A stretch of DNA of 64,000 bases, taken from NCBI RefSeq assembly GCF_003944705.1, contig NZ_RWIS01000005.1:1-64000 (forward strand). Direction: 5' to 3'. The notes under the pieces were generated by a model, which had not been told where the DNA came from, ran no database searches, and was given only the letters and a program-made list of their open reading frames with translations. Source of the DNA: Hymenobacter metallilatus (GTDB taxonomy: Bacteria; Bacteroidota; Bacteroidia; Cytophagales; Hymenobacteraceae). Of this stretch, positions 7,345 through 16,344 are shown piece after piece. Both the position numbers and the translations under genes were made by a program. Numbering within the stretch: the stretch's first letter is position 1; the number at the start of each line of letters is the position of its first letter.

Positions 7345-8538
7345 TTAAATATCCAGCTTAAAATACTCCGCTTTTTGCTTTGAGCTCTTGGCCTTCAGGG
7401 AGGATTGGCGAATAACCAGGTCGCCGGTAATAACGAAGGTGCGGGGCTGGAAAGCCTCTTTTAGCTGTACCTGCTCCAGAAACAGCCGGGCGGCCTGCTG
7501 CCCAATGCGGTAGGGGTGAAGGTTCACCGTTGTCAGGCCGGGCTCAATCATGGAGGCCATAAACTCGTCGCCGAAACCTACCACCGCCATGTCATCCGGT
7601 ACCCGGACGCCCCGCTCTTTCAGGGCCACCAGCAAGTCGAAGGCGTTGGTGTAGTTCACGGCAAAAATGGCGTCGGGGGGCTCCGGCAGGGCCAGCCAAG
7701 TATCTAAGGCTGCCACCGCCGACTCGGGCCGGAAGTGGATGTGGGCGCGCAGCTCATCCAGCACGGGCAGGCCGTGTTTGAGCAGGGCGCTGCGGTAGCC
7801 AGCCAGGCGGTTCTGGCTAATGAGCAGGCCCTCGGGACCGGCCAGAATGGCAATACGCTGGGCGCCCTGCTCAATGAGGTGCTCCGTAACGGCAAAGGCT
7901 CCGTTCCAATCGTCCAGAATCACCTTGGCCGTATCCACCTCATTGCACACCCGGTCAAAGTGCACAATAGGAATCCCTCGGGTGGCGGGCTGCTTTACGT
8001 GGTCGAAGTTTTCGGTTTCGCGGGAGTGGCAGATCAGCAGCCCGTCGACGCGGCTCGCAATAAGAGCCTGCACGTTGCTGACTTCCATTTCGTACGATTC
8101 CTTGGACTGGCAGATCATTACGCGGTAGCCGGCCTCGCCTACCACTTGCTGAATTCCGCTTACGGCCGTGGCGAAGAAGGGCCGCTCAATATCTGGTATG
8201 ACTACCCCAACGGTACGGGTTTCGCTGCTTTTCAGGCTTTGCGCCAGTAGGTTGGGCTGATAATCGAGCTGGCGGGCTACCTCCATGATGGCCCGGCGGG
8301 TGTTGATATTGATATCGGAGTGCCCATTCAGGGCCCGCGACACGGTTGAGGGAGCTACGCCCAACTCCCGGGCCACGTCGCTGATGGTGGTTTGACGGCG
8401 CTTTTTTTCGGGTACTACCACGCCCTTCTCATCCGTGAAATGATAGTTGCAGGCCTTGCAGTGGTAGCGCTGCCGCCCCCGGATGAAACCAGCCCGCATC
8501 ACAGAATCGGGGAGGTGGCATTTCGTGCATCTGACCAT
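7345..8538 (-). CDS. LacI-family transcriptional repressor with N-terminal InsA-like zinc ribbon
   Basis: A 397-residue regulator. Residues about 1-36 form a zinc ribbon with paired cysteines (VRCTKCH and YHCKAC), very like the InsA domain of IS1 transposases. The LacI helix-turn-helix follows at about 48-95 (TTISDVARELGVAPSTVSRA) and a periplasmic-binding-protein-like effector domain from about 105 (VGVVIPDIERPFFA) to the end. The track starts at 8589; ATG 8538 is preferred because it begins right at the ribbon. It is divergent from uxuA with a 32-bp operator-like palindrome between them, so it probably represses the hexuronate/xylan operon and its own gene. The inducer, perhaps a uronate or its catabolite, is inferred. 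Confidence 0.9.
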   Translation of the reverse strand: MVRCTKCHLPDSVMRAGFIRGRQRYHCKACNYHFTDEKGVVVPEKKRRQTTISDVARELGVAPSTVSRALNGHSDININTRRAIMEVARQLDYQPNLLAQSLKSSETRTVGVVIPDIERPFFATAVSGIQQVVGEAGYRVMICQSKESYEMEVSNVQALIASRVDGLLICHSRETENFDHVKQPATRGIPIVHFDRVCNEVDTAKVILDDWNGAFAVTEHLIEQGAQRIAILAGPEGLLISQNRLAGYRSALLKHGLPVLDELRAHIHFRPESAVAALDTWLALPEPPDAIFAVNYTNAFDLLVALKERGVRVPDDMAVVGFGDEFMASMIEPGLTTVNLHPYRIGQQAARLFLEQVQLKEAFQPRTFVITGDLVIRQSSLKAKSSKQKAEYFKLDI

Positions 8539-8877
8539 AAGCGTAAATTGAATTATTTCAAAGGTGTCTAGTGGCGCAATGAAAAGCAAGCCCGCTGCCT
8601 CATTTCAGATTATGCAAGTAAGCTAGGAATTTTTTTTGCTCTTCCTAGATGAGTAGCAAGCTACCGAAAACGTTTTCGAAAACGTTTTCGGTATTTTATC
8701 TTGAAAAACAGCCGTTTGAAAGGTTTTTTGATAGCTCACCTATCTTGATGGATGTTCTATATTCGATAGTAAGTACTCCCTAACCCCTATACGTGCCGCT
8801 TTACAACTTGGTACTACACGAGTAGGTAGAGTAGGGTAATAATTGAATTTTTCTAATTCAGGCTTCTGGTCTTCGTT
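8539..8877. promoter_or_regulatory. Divergent lacI-type/uxuA control region
   Basis: This 339-base AT-rich interval holds no gene. It contains the 32-bp palindrome (8662-8693), two TATCTTG sequences (8697-8703 and 8741-8747) that partly match the Bacteroidota -7 element, a TTTG at 8715-8718, and a small CTAGGAA/TTCCTAG inverted repeat around 8623-8648. If the first TATCTTG is a -7 box, the palindrome would cover the -33 region and repressor binding would block transcription of uxuA; this is inference. Confidence 0.5.
8662..8693. promoter_or_regulatory. 32-bp perfect palindromic LacI-type operator
   Basis: Each half is TACCGAAAACGTTTTC and its exact complement follows. It contains two overlapping CGAAAACGTTTTCG units, the AT-flanked central-CG palindrome typical of LacI/GalR operators. 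It lies 124 bases from the repressor start and 184 bases from uxuA. Confidence 0.82.
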
Positions 8878-10128
8878 ATGTTGCACACCATGCGCTGGTT
8901 TGGTCCTCAGGATCCGGTTCCGCTTCATTCTATCCGGCAGGCGGGGTGCACGGGTGTGGTTACGGCCTTGCACCAGGTGCCAGTAGGAGAGGTATGGCCG
9001 GTGGCGGAAATCCGGCGCCGCCAGCAGCTGATTGAGGCCGACAACGCGCAGTACTCGCCCTTGCACTGGGCCGTAGTAGAAAGCCTGCCAGTGCACGAGG
9101 ATATTAAAAAAGGCCGGCCCGAGCGGGCCCGGTACATTGCCAGTTACCAAGCGTCGCTGCGCAACCTAGCTGCCTGTGGCATCCGCACGGTGTGCTACAA
9201 CTTTATGCCGGTGCTGGACTGGTCGCGCACCAACCTGCGCTACCAGATGCCCGATGGCTCCCGCGCCTTGCGCTTTGTGTGGCAGGATTTTGCGGTGTTC
9301 GACCTGTGCATTCTGGGTCGCCCCGGCGCGGAGCAGGATTACGAAGCCGCAGTGGTCGAGGCTGCCCGCTCCCAGTTTGCCACGATGAGTGAGGCCGAAA
9401 AAGCGGAGCTGACAAGCAACGTGCTGCTGGGCCTGCCCGGCTCAGAGGAAACCTTTCAATTGGCCGATTTTCAGCGGGTGCTGGATGAATACGCCGCCGT
9501 GGATGCCAAGGCGCTGCGCGAGAACCTCCACTACTTCCTGCGGGAAGTGGGGCCGGTGGCCGAGGAAGTCGGCGTGAATCTGTGCATCCATCCCGACGAC
9601 CCGCCGTTTCCGCTGCTGGGCCTGCCCCGGGTAGTAAGCACCGAAGCCGACCTGCTGGGTTTGCTGCAGGCCTACGACTCGCCGGCCAACGGCCTCACGT
9701 TCTGCACCGGCTCCCTGGGTGTGCGCCCCGATAACGACCTGGCGGGCATAGTGGAGCGCCTTGGGCACCGCATTCATTTTGTGCATCTGCGCGCCACCAA
9801 GCGTGAGGAAAACCCGCGCAACTTCCATGAGGCCGACCACCTGGCCGGCGACGTGGATATGTACGCCGTGGTGCGTGCCCTAGTACAGGAGGAGCTGCGC
9901 CGCGCCGCTAATGGCCAGGAAGATGCCCAGCTGCCCATGCGCCCCGACCACGGCCACCAGATGCTCGACGACCTGGAAAAACGCACCTACCCCGGCTACT
10001 CGGCCATTGGGCGGCTGCGGGGGCTGGCTGAGCTACGGGGCCTGGAGCTGGGCGTACGCCGGGCCCTGGCCGAAGCCCCACCTGCTACCGCCGACTACCG
10101 GGACAGGACTACTGCCCGCTTCGTTTAA
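8878..10128 (+). CDS. uxuA: Mannonate dehydratase
   Basis: Cytosolic enzyme that dehydrates D-mannonate to 2-keto-3-deoxygluconate, the last specific step of glucuronate breakdown. The N terminus [20 protein letters not shown] followed by [16 protein letters not shown] is the classical UxuA opening, and the metal-site region [19 protein letters not shown] is intact. Length (416) fits the family. It is the first gene of the plus-strand xylan locus, directly behind the operator palindrome, and only 25 bases separate it from the GH67 gene. That order couples release of glucuronic acid to its catabolism. The glucuronate isomerase UxaC and KDG kinase/aldolase are not in the window. Confidence 0.96.
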   Translation: MLHTMRWFGPQDPVPLHSIRQAGCTGVVTALHQVPVGEVWPVAEIRRRQQLIEADNAQYSPLHWAVVESLPVHEDIKKGRPERARYIASYQASLRNLAACGIRTVCYNFMPVLDWSRTNLRYQMPDGSRALRFVWQDFAVFDLCILGRPGAEQDYEAAVVEAARSQFATMSEAEKAELTSNVLLGLPGSEETFQLADFQRVLDEYAAVDAKALRENLHYFLREVGPVAEEVGVNLCIHPDDPPFPLLGLPRVVSTEADLLGLLQAYDSPANGLTFCTGSLGVRPDNDLAGIVERLGHRIHFVHLRATKREENPRNFHEADHLAGDVDMYAVVRALVQEELRRAANGQEDAQLPMRPDHGHQMLDDLEKRTYPGYSAIGRLRGLAELRGLELGVRRALAEAPPATADYRDRTTARFV

Positions 10129-10153
10129 CCGCTCCTTACTTGCCTTTCTACCC

Positions 10154-12256
10154 ATGCTGCTCCGGCTTCTCTTCTTACTTCTGCTGGTTATCGGCCCCCA
10201 GGCCGGGGCGTGGGCCGATGACGGCTACCGCCTGTGGCTGAAGTACGACCAGCTGCCGGAGGCAGGGCTACGCAAGGAGTGGCAGGCACAGACCAACAGC
10301 ATCCGTATCGATCAGAATGTGGGACCCACCCTGCAAACCGCCGCGCACGAGCTGCAACTCGGGCTGCAAGGCTTGCTGGGACGCCCGGTGCCGGTAGGGG
10401 CGGCACCGGGCGGCAAGGGCCACCTCCGCCTCCGCGTAGCGCCCGATGCCGCACTGGGCCAGGAAGGCTACCGCATCAGTTACCAGAACGGTGGGCTGGA
10501 AATCACCGGCTCTACCGAAACGGCGGTGCTCTACGGCTGCTTTGCCCTGCTGCGGCAGGTGCAAACCGGACAGCGCCCCGCCGGCCTCCGCCTCAGCAGC
10601 CAGCCTCGCATTCGGTACCGCCTGCTTAACCACTGGGATAACCCCAACGGCACCGTGGAGCGCGGCTACGCCGGTTCCAGCATCTGGAAGTGGCAGGAGC
10701 TGCCCGAGGTGCTCGACCCACGCTACCAGGACTACGCCCGCGCCAACGCCTCCATTGGCCTCAACGGGGTGGTGCTTAACAACGTCAACGCCTCAGCCCG
10801 CTACCTCACGCCCGAGTACCTGCGCAAAGTGGCGGCCGTGGCTGGCGTGCTGCGCCCCTACGGCCAGCGGGTATACCTCTCGGTGCTCTGGGCCGCGCCC
10901 AAAGTGATTGGGGGGCTGAAAACCTCCGACCCCCTCGAGCCGCAGGTGCAGGCGTGGTGGAAAGCCCGCACCGACGAAATCTACAAGACTATTCCCGACT
11001 TCGGGGGCTTTCTGGTGAAGGCTAACTCCGAGGGCGAGCCGGGCCCCCAGGACTACAGCCGCACCCATGCCGACGGGGCCAATATGCTGGCCCGGGCCCT
11101 TGGCCAGCACGATGGCATTGTAATGTGGCGTGCTTTCGTATACAAAGCCGGCAGTGGCGACCGGTTCCGGCAGGCCTACGAGGAGTTTCAGCCACTGGAT
11201 GGCCAGTTTGCCGACAAGGTGCTGGTGCAGGTGAAAAACGGCCCGATTGACTTTCAGGCCCGGGAGCCGTTTCACCCGCTGTTTGGGGCTATGCCCCGCA
11301 CTCCGCTGGTGCTGGAAGTGCAGCTTACGCAGGAGTACCTGGGCTTTGCCACCCACGCTGTGTATTTGGGGCCGCTGATTAAGGAGTGTTTGGAGGCCGA
11401 TACGCACCGGCAGGGCCCTGGCTCCACGGTGGCGAAGGTGGTGGATGGCACACTGGAAAAGCACAGCCTCAGCGGTATTGCGGGCGTGGCCAACATTGGC
11501 TCCGACCGGAACTGGACCGGCCACCCGGTGGGGCAGGCTAACTGGTACGCTTTCGGGCGGCTGGCCTGGGACCATACGTTGCGCTCCGAGGACCTGGCCC
11601 GGGAATGGACCCGCATGACGTTGACCCGGGAGCCGGCCGCCGTAGCTGCTATTCTGCCCTTACTCAACCAGTCGCGGGCCATATACGTGCGCTACACCAC
11701 GCCCCTGGGGCTGCACCACATCATGGGCCAGAGCCTGCACTACGGCCCCGAGCCCTGGCTGTCCCAAAGCGCCCGGCCCGACTGGACCTCAGTGTACTAC
11801 CACAAAGCCGATGCCCAAGGGCTGGGCTTCGACCGCACCGCCACCGGCTCCGATGCCCTGGCGCTGTACGCCCCTGGTGCCCGCCACCTGTGGGCCAACC
11901 CTGCTACCTGCCCGCCCGATTACCTGCTCTGGTTTCATCATGTGGGCTGGGGGCAGCCGCTAAGCACTGGCCGTACCCTCTGGGACGAGCTAACCACCCG
12001 CTACTACTCCGGCACCGACTCAGTGCGCTGGATGCAGCAGCAGTGGGAGCTGGCCAAACCCGCCCTGGACCCGCAGTTGTACGCCGATGTGGCCGCCCGC
12101 CTGCGCGTGCAGCACCGCGAGGCCCAGTGGTGGCGTGATGCCTGCGTGCTCTACTTCCAAGAGTTTGCCCGGCGGCCGTTGCCGCCCACGCTTACCCCAC
12201 CTGCCCGGCCCCTGGCCGAAATCAAGGAGCTGGTCGACATCTACCAGCTGCGCTAA
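10154..12256 (+). CDS. aguA: GH67 alpha-glucuronidase
   Basis: A 700-residue exported enzyme that removes (4-O-methyl-)glucuronic acid from the non-reducing end of short xylo-oligosaccharides. The signal peptide is MLLRLLFLLLLVIGPQAGAWA; an N-terminal helper domain runs to about residue 150 and the TIM barrel follows. Catalytic residues align with the known GH67 set: Glu293 in ANSEGEPGP, Asp366 in VKNGPIDFQ and Glu394 in LEVQLTQEYLG. The track ORF begins inside uxuA at 9911 in another frame; ATG 10154 gives the signal peptide. It works after xylanase cleavage, whereas GH115 at the locus end acts on polymer. Confidence 0.96.
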   Translation: MLLRLLFLLLLVIGPQAGAWADDGYRLWLKYDQLPEAGLRKEWQAQTNSIRIDQNVGPTLQTAAHELQLGLQGLLGRPVPVGAAPGGKGHLRLRVAPDAALGQEGYRISYQNGGLEITGSTETAVLYGCFALLRQVQTGQRPAGLRLSSQPRIRYRLLNHWDNPNGTVERGYAGSSIWKWQELPEVLDPRYQDYARANASIGLNGVVLNNVNASARYLTPEYLRKVAAVAGVLRPYGQRVYLSVLWAAPKVIGGLKTSDPLEPQVQAWWKARTDEIYKTIPDFGGFLVKANSEGEPGPQDYSRTHADGANMLARALGQHDGIVMWRAFVYKAGSGDRFRQAYEEFQPLDGQFADKVLVQVKNGPIDFQAREPFHPLFGAMPRTPLVLEVQLTQEYLGFATHAVYLGPLIKECLEADTHRQGPGSTVAKVVDGTLEKHSLSGIAGVANIGSDRNWTGHPVGQANWYAFGRLAWDHTLRSEDLAREWTRMTLTREPAAVAAILPLLNQSRAIYVRYTTPLGLHHIMGQSLHYGPEPWLSQSARPDWTSVYYHKADAQGLGFDRTATGSDALALYAPGARHLWANPATCPPDYLLWFHHVGWGQPLSTGRTLWDELTTRYYSGTDSVRWMQQQWELAKPALDPQLYADVAARLRVQHREAQWWRDACVLYFQEFARRPLPPTLTPPARPLAEIKELVDIYQLR

Positions 12257-12279
12257 TCCACTGCCTTATCATCTCCCGC

Positions 12280-13092
12280 ATGGCACAACTCAACTCCCTT
12301 GTTTCGGCACAGCCCCAGCCCAACGGGCAGCACCATTCCAACCCGTTTTCCCTGGAAGGCAAGCTGGCCCTGGTAACCGGCGGCGGCACCGGTATCGGGC
12401 TGGAAATTGCCCGCTGCATGAGCCTGGCCGGGGCTACGGTCATCATTACGGGCCGCCGCGAGGCCGTGCTGCAGGAGGCCGTAGCCGATCTGGGCAGCTC
12501 GGTGCATTACCTCACCAACGACGTGTGTGAGCTGGACCAGCTCGACGGCCTCGTAAACCACATTGAGGCTAGCTACGGCCCCATTGACATTTTGGTAAAC
12601 AATGCCGGAGTGAACATGAAAAAACCAGCCCTGGAAGTAACGGACGCCGAATTCAACCGCATCATTCAAACCAACCTCAACGCTGTGTTTGCCCTTACCC
12701 GGGCCTGTGCCCGGCACATGGTGGCCCGCAAAAGCGGCGTGATTCTGATGATTTCCTCCATGGCAGCCTACTATGGTATTGATCGGGTAGTAGCCTACGC
12801 CGCGTCCAAATCGGCGGTGGAGGGAATGGTGAAGGTGCTGGCCTCGGAGTTTTCCAAGGACAATGTGCGGGTAAATGCCATTGCCCCCGGCTTCATCGAA
12901 ACCGAAATGAGCCGCACCGCCATGAACTCCGACCCTGACCGCCGCGACCGGGCCATGCGCCGCACGCCCATGGGCAAGTTCGGTCAGCCCCAGGATATCG
13001 GCCACGCCGCCGTGTTCCTGGCCTCCGAGGCGGCCCGTTACATCACCGGGGCTTCGCTGCCCGTGGATGGCGGCAATTCCATCGGCTTTTAG
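12280..13092 (+). CDS. SDR-family oxidoreductase, probable fructuronate/mannonate reductase
   Basis: A 270-residue classical short-chain dehydrogenase. The nucleotide-binding motif is TGGGTGIG (about 35-42), NNAG is at about 107, and the catalytic Tyr-Lys is in VVAYAASKSAVEG; the end, TGASLPVDGG, is typical. It resembles gluconate 5-dehydrogenase-like SDRs. Because it sits between the glucuronidase and SusC and two genes after uxuA, the likely job is NAD(P)H reduction of fructuronate to mannonate, replacing the unrelated long-chain UxuB. That role is inferred from context; the SDR call itself is firm. Confidence 0.92.
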   Translation: MAQLNSLVSAQPQPNGQHHSNPFSLEGKLALVTGGGTGIGLEIARCMSLAGATVIITGRREAVLQEAVADLGSSVHYLTNDVCELDQLDGLVNHIEASYGPIDILVNNAGVNMKKPALEVTDAEFNRIIQTNLNAVFALTRACARHMVARKSGVILMISSMAAYYGIDRVVAYAASKSAVEGMVKVLASEFSKDNVRVNAIAPGFIETEMSRTAMNSDPDRRDRAMRRTPMGKFGQPQDIGHAAVFLASEAARYITGASLPVDGGNSIGF

Positions 13093-13142
13093 CCAACGGC
13101 TTTCCTCTGCTTAAACATCCCACAGTTTAATTCCCACAGTTC

Positions 13143-16100
13143 ATGTACACACCACTACGCAAAACGGCCCTGGGCCTGAGCTGGCCGCTCCTAACGGCCG
13201 TTGGCTTTCCGCTCGCCAGCTCGCTGCTGCCAGCCGGCAGCGCGTTTGCTCAAACGGGGCAGACGATTTCCGGTAAAATCACCAGTCTGGATACCGGCGA
13301 GGGGCTGCCGGGCGTGACCATCATTCAGAAGGGAACCACCAACGGTGTTTCCACCTCGGCCGATGGCAGTTTCACGCTGACCGCGCCCCAGGGCAGTACG
13401 CTGGTGATTAGTGCCATTGGCTTCAACAGCCAGGAGGTACAGGTGTCAGGTAGCTCGCTGTCCATTCGATTGGCTACCAACACTACGGCCCTTAACGAGG
13501 TGCAAGTGGTGGGCTACGGGACGCAGAAGAAAAGCCAGGTAACGGGCGCTATTTCGTCGGTGAGCGAGCAGGCCCTGCGCGACGTGCCGGTGGCCAACAT
13601 CGGGCAGGCACTGCAGGGCCGTGCGGCGGGCGTCAACATCAGCAGCGCCAATACCACGCCCGGGCAGGCCCCGGTGATCCGCATCCGGGGTAACCGCTCC
13701 TTTGCCGGCTCCAACGACCCGCTGCTGGTAGTGGACGGCGTACCCTTCGACGGCAGCCTGAACGATTTGAACCCCGACGACATTACCTCACTGGAAGTGC
13801 TGAAAGATGCTTCCTCGACGGCTATTTACGGGGCCCGCGGCGCCAACGGCGTTATCCTTATCACCACCAAGCGCGGCAAAGCCGGTGCCCCCCGCGCCAC
13901 CTACAGCGCCTACTACGGCGTGAAGAAAGCCTACGGGCGCTACGACCTGCAGAACGGGCAGGAGTACTTCAACTTCCGCTCGGAGGCCTTCCGGGCCGCC
14001 GGCCTGGACCCGAACACGGCCGCCGGCTTCCTTACCGACGACGAGAAGGCCAACCTCGCCGCCGGCCGCGACTTCGACTACCAGGACCTGCTGTATCAGA
14101 ACGGCCGTATCCAGAACCACGCTCTGGGCCTGAGCGGCGGCACCGAGCAGACCCAGTACTCGGCCTCGCTGGGCTATTACGATGAAACTGCCATTGTGCC
14201 GGTGCAGGGTATCAAGCGCTACTCCCTGCGCGGTACCCTCGACCAGCAGATCGGCAAGCGGGTAAAGGCGGGGCTGAACACGCTCAATACCTTCACCCAG
14301 CAGAAAGATCCGGGTCTGAACAATATGTACAACATATTGACCTCCAGTCCGCTGGCTACGCCCTACAACCCTGATGGTACGCCCAAGCTCTACCCCGTAG
14401 ACGGCGAAACTGCCTACGCAAACCCGCTGACCAACTATATCCCTAATGGCCGCCTGGACCAGCGCCGGCGCATCCGCACGTTCAACAGCCTGTACGCGCA
14501 GGTGAACCTGCTCAAGGGCCTCGACTACCGCTTTAACCTGGGCCTGGACGCCCGCGCCGAGTTCAACGAAAACTTCGGGGCCAGCGGCACTACCATCCGC
14601 GGTAACCAGCAAAGCGCGGCGGGGCGCTCCACCAACACGGCGTTTAACCTACTGGCCGAGAACCTGCTGCTTTACAACCGCACGTTCGCCGAAAAGCACG
14701 ACGTGAACTTCACCGGCCTCTACAGCTGGCAGGGCTTCCGCAACGATGGTTTCGGCACCGGTGCCCAGAACCTGCTGGCCAACTACCAGCTGGCCTCTAA
14801 CCTGGGCACCGGCACCCCCACCTCGGCCACCAGCTTCGAAGGGAAATGGGACATTATTTCCTACATGGGCCGCCTCAACTACGCCTATGACAACCGCTAC
14901 TCCATCACGGCTACGGTGCGCGTGGATGGCTCCTCGCGCCTGTCGAGTAACATTTACCGGGCTTTTCCCTCGGCGGCCGTGGCCTGGAACCTGGCCAATG
15001 AGTCGTTTATGCAAAGCCGCAGCTGGATCAGCAGTCTGAAGCTGCGCGCCAGCTACGGCCGCACCGGCAGCACCGCCGTAAACCCCTACCAGACGCTCGG
15101 CTCCCTCGGCACGGGCCTGGGTAACGGCTATTATAACTTCGGCGCAACCGGGGTGGCGGGCGTGCGCCCGGCCAGCATCCCGAACCCCAACCTGGGCTGG
15201 GAATACACCGGTACCACCAACTTTGGCCTCGATTTCGGCTTCTTCAACAACCGCGTAAGCGGCTCTATTGAAGTGTATCAGCAGCGCACCAACGACCTGC
15301 TGCTGCCCGATGCCCTGCCCACTTCCAGCGGCTACGGCTCGTTTACGCGCAACATTGGCAAAACCCAGAACCGCGGCTTAGAGGTGAGCCTGACCACGGT
15401 GAACGTGCGCACGGAAAGCGGCTTCGAATGGTCGTCGGACTGGAATTTTACCCGCAACCGCGAGCAGGTGCTGGATCTGGGCCTGGGCCTGGATGAAAGC
15501 GGCAACCAGCGCAGCGACATCAGCAACCAGCGCTTCATCGGCCAGCCGCTGTACGTGTTCTACGACTACAAGTACGCGGGCATCTGGCAGGCAGATGAGG
15601 CCGCCGCCGCCACGCGCGCCGGTACCCGCGTGGGGCAGGTGAAAATTCAGGACCTGAACGGCAACGGGGTGGTGGATGCCGGCGACCGGCAGATCATCGG
15701 CTCGCGCCAGCCCAAGTTTGAGGCTGGTACCACGCAGCGCTTCCGCTTTAAGGGCTTCGACCTGAACGCCGTGGCCCTGACCCGGGTAGGTGCTACCATC
15801 ATCGACCCGGTGCTGTACTCGCCTGCCTACTTCACTACCTACAGCGGCCGCCGCAACCAGGTGAACCTGCCGTACTGGACGCCCGCTACCCCGGGCAACC
15901 GCTACCCGCAGCCCAACCAGAGCTACTTCGGTGACTTTGTGCCCAACGCGCAGTCGCTGGCCTACCTGAGCGGCACCTTCATCAAGGTGCGCAGCATTGA
16001 TCTGGGCTATACCCTGCCGCAAAGCCTCGTGAGCCGGGCCAAGATGAGCACGGCCCGCATTTACGTGCAGGTGCAGAACCCGCTGATCTGGTCGCCGGAA

Positions 16101-16301
16101 GAGTACTTCAAAAATAACAAAGCCATTGACCCCGATGCGCTGTCGTACTCCACGCGCTTCAGCGGCAGCACCGCCGTCAACAACGGCATCGCCTTCGCCG
16201 AGGGCGACCTGAACAGCGGCGTGAACAACGGCCTGGCCGGCCGGGGCGTGAACTACCCCACTACCCGCTCCTTTATTGTGGGCATCAACGTGGGCTTCTA
16301 A
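13143..16301 (+). CDS. SusC-like TonB-dependent outer-membrane transporter
   Basis: A 1052-residue outer-membrane channel for oligosaccharide import, working with the SusD-like lipoprotein directly downstream. After a signal peptide, residues about 38-115 are a CarboxypepD_reg-like beta-sandwich (GQTISGKITSLDTGEGLPGV), then a TonB-box-like region and the plug domain (GTQKKSQVTGAISSVS, LLVVDGVPFDG, LKDASSTAIYGARGANGVI). The remainder is the 22-strand barrel, ending with the aromatic strand SFIVGINVGF. Expected substrates are xylo-oligosaccharides, judged only from the neighbours. The intergenic gap to susD is 43 bases. Confidence 0.96.
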   Translation: MYTPLRKTALGLSWPLLTAVGFPLASSLLPAGSAFAQTGQTISGKITSLDTGEGLPGVTIIQKGTTNGVSTSADGSFTLTAPQGSTLVISAIGFNSQEVQVSGSSLSIRLATNTTALNEVQVVGYGTQKKSQVTGAISSVSEQALRDVPVANIGQALQGRAAGVNISSANTTPGQAPVIRIRGNRSFAGSNDPLLVVDGVPFDGSLNDLNPDDITSLEVLKDASSTAIYGARGANGVILITTKRGKAGAPRATYSAYYGVKKAYGRYDLQNGQEYFNFRSEAFRAAGLDPNTAAGFLTDDEKANLAAGRDFDYQDLLYQNGRIQNHALGLSGGTEQTQYSASLGYYDETAIVPVQGIKRYSLRGTLDQQIGKRVKAGLNTLNTFTQQKDPGLNNMYNILTSSPLATPYNPDGTPKLYPVDGETAYANPLTNYIPNGRLDQRRRIRTFNSLYAQVNLLKGLDYRFNLGLDARAEFNENFGASGTTIRGNQQSAAGRSTNTAFNLLAENLLLYNRTFAEKHDVNFTGLYSWQGFRNDGFGTGAQNLLANYQLASNLGTGTPTSATSFEGKWDIISYMGRLNYAYDNRYSITATVRVDGSSRLSSNIYRAFPSAAVAWNLANESFMQSRSWISSLKLRASYGRTGSTAVNPYQTLGSLGTGLGNGYYNFGATGVAGVRPASIPNPNLGWEYTGTTNFGLDFGFFNNRVSGSIEVYQQRTNDLLLPDALPTSSGYGSFTRNIGKTQNRGLEVSLTTVNVRTESGFEWSSDWNFTRNREQVLDLGLGLDESGNQRSDISNQRFIGQPLYVFYDYKYAGIWQADEAAAATRAGTRVGQVKIQDLNGNGVVDAGDRQIIGSRQPKFEAGTTQRFRFKGFDLNAVALTRVGATIIDPVLYSPAYFTTYSGRRNQVNLPYWTPATPGNRYPQPNQSYFGDFVPNAQSLAYLSGTFIKVRSIDLGYTLPQSLVSRAKMSTARIYVQVQNPLIWSPEEYFKNNKAIDPDALSYSTRFSGSTAVNNGIAFAEGDLNSGVNNGLAGRGVNYPTTRSFIVGINVGF

Positions 16302-16344
16302 TTTCTTCCCTCAACTTTTCCGGCGCTCCGGCGCCTCTTCTCCT

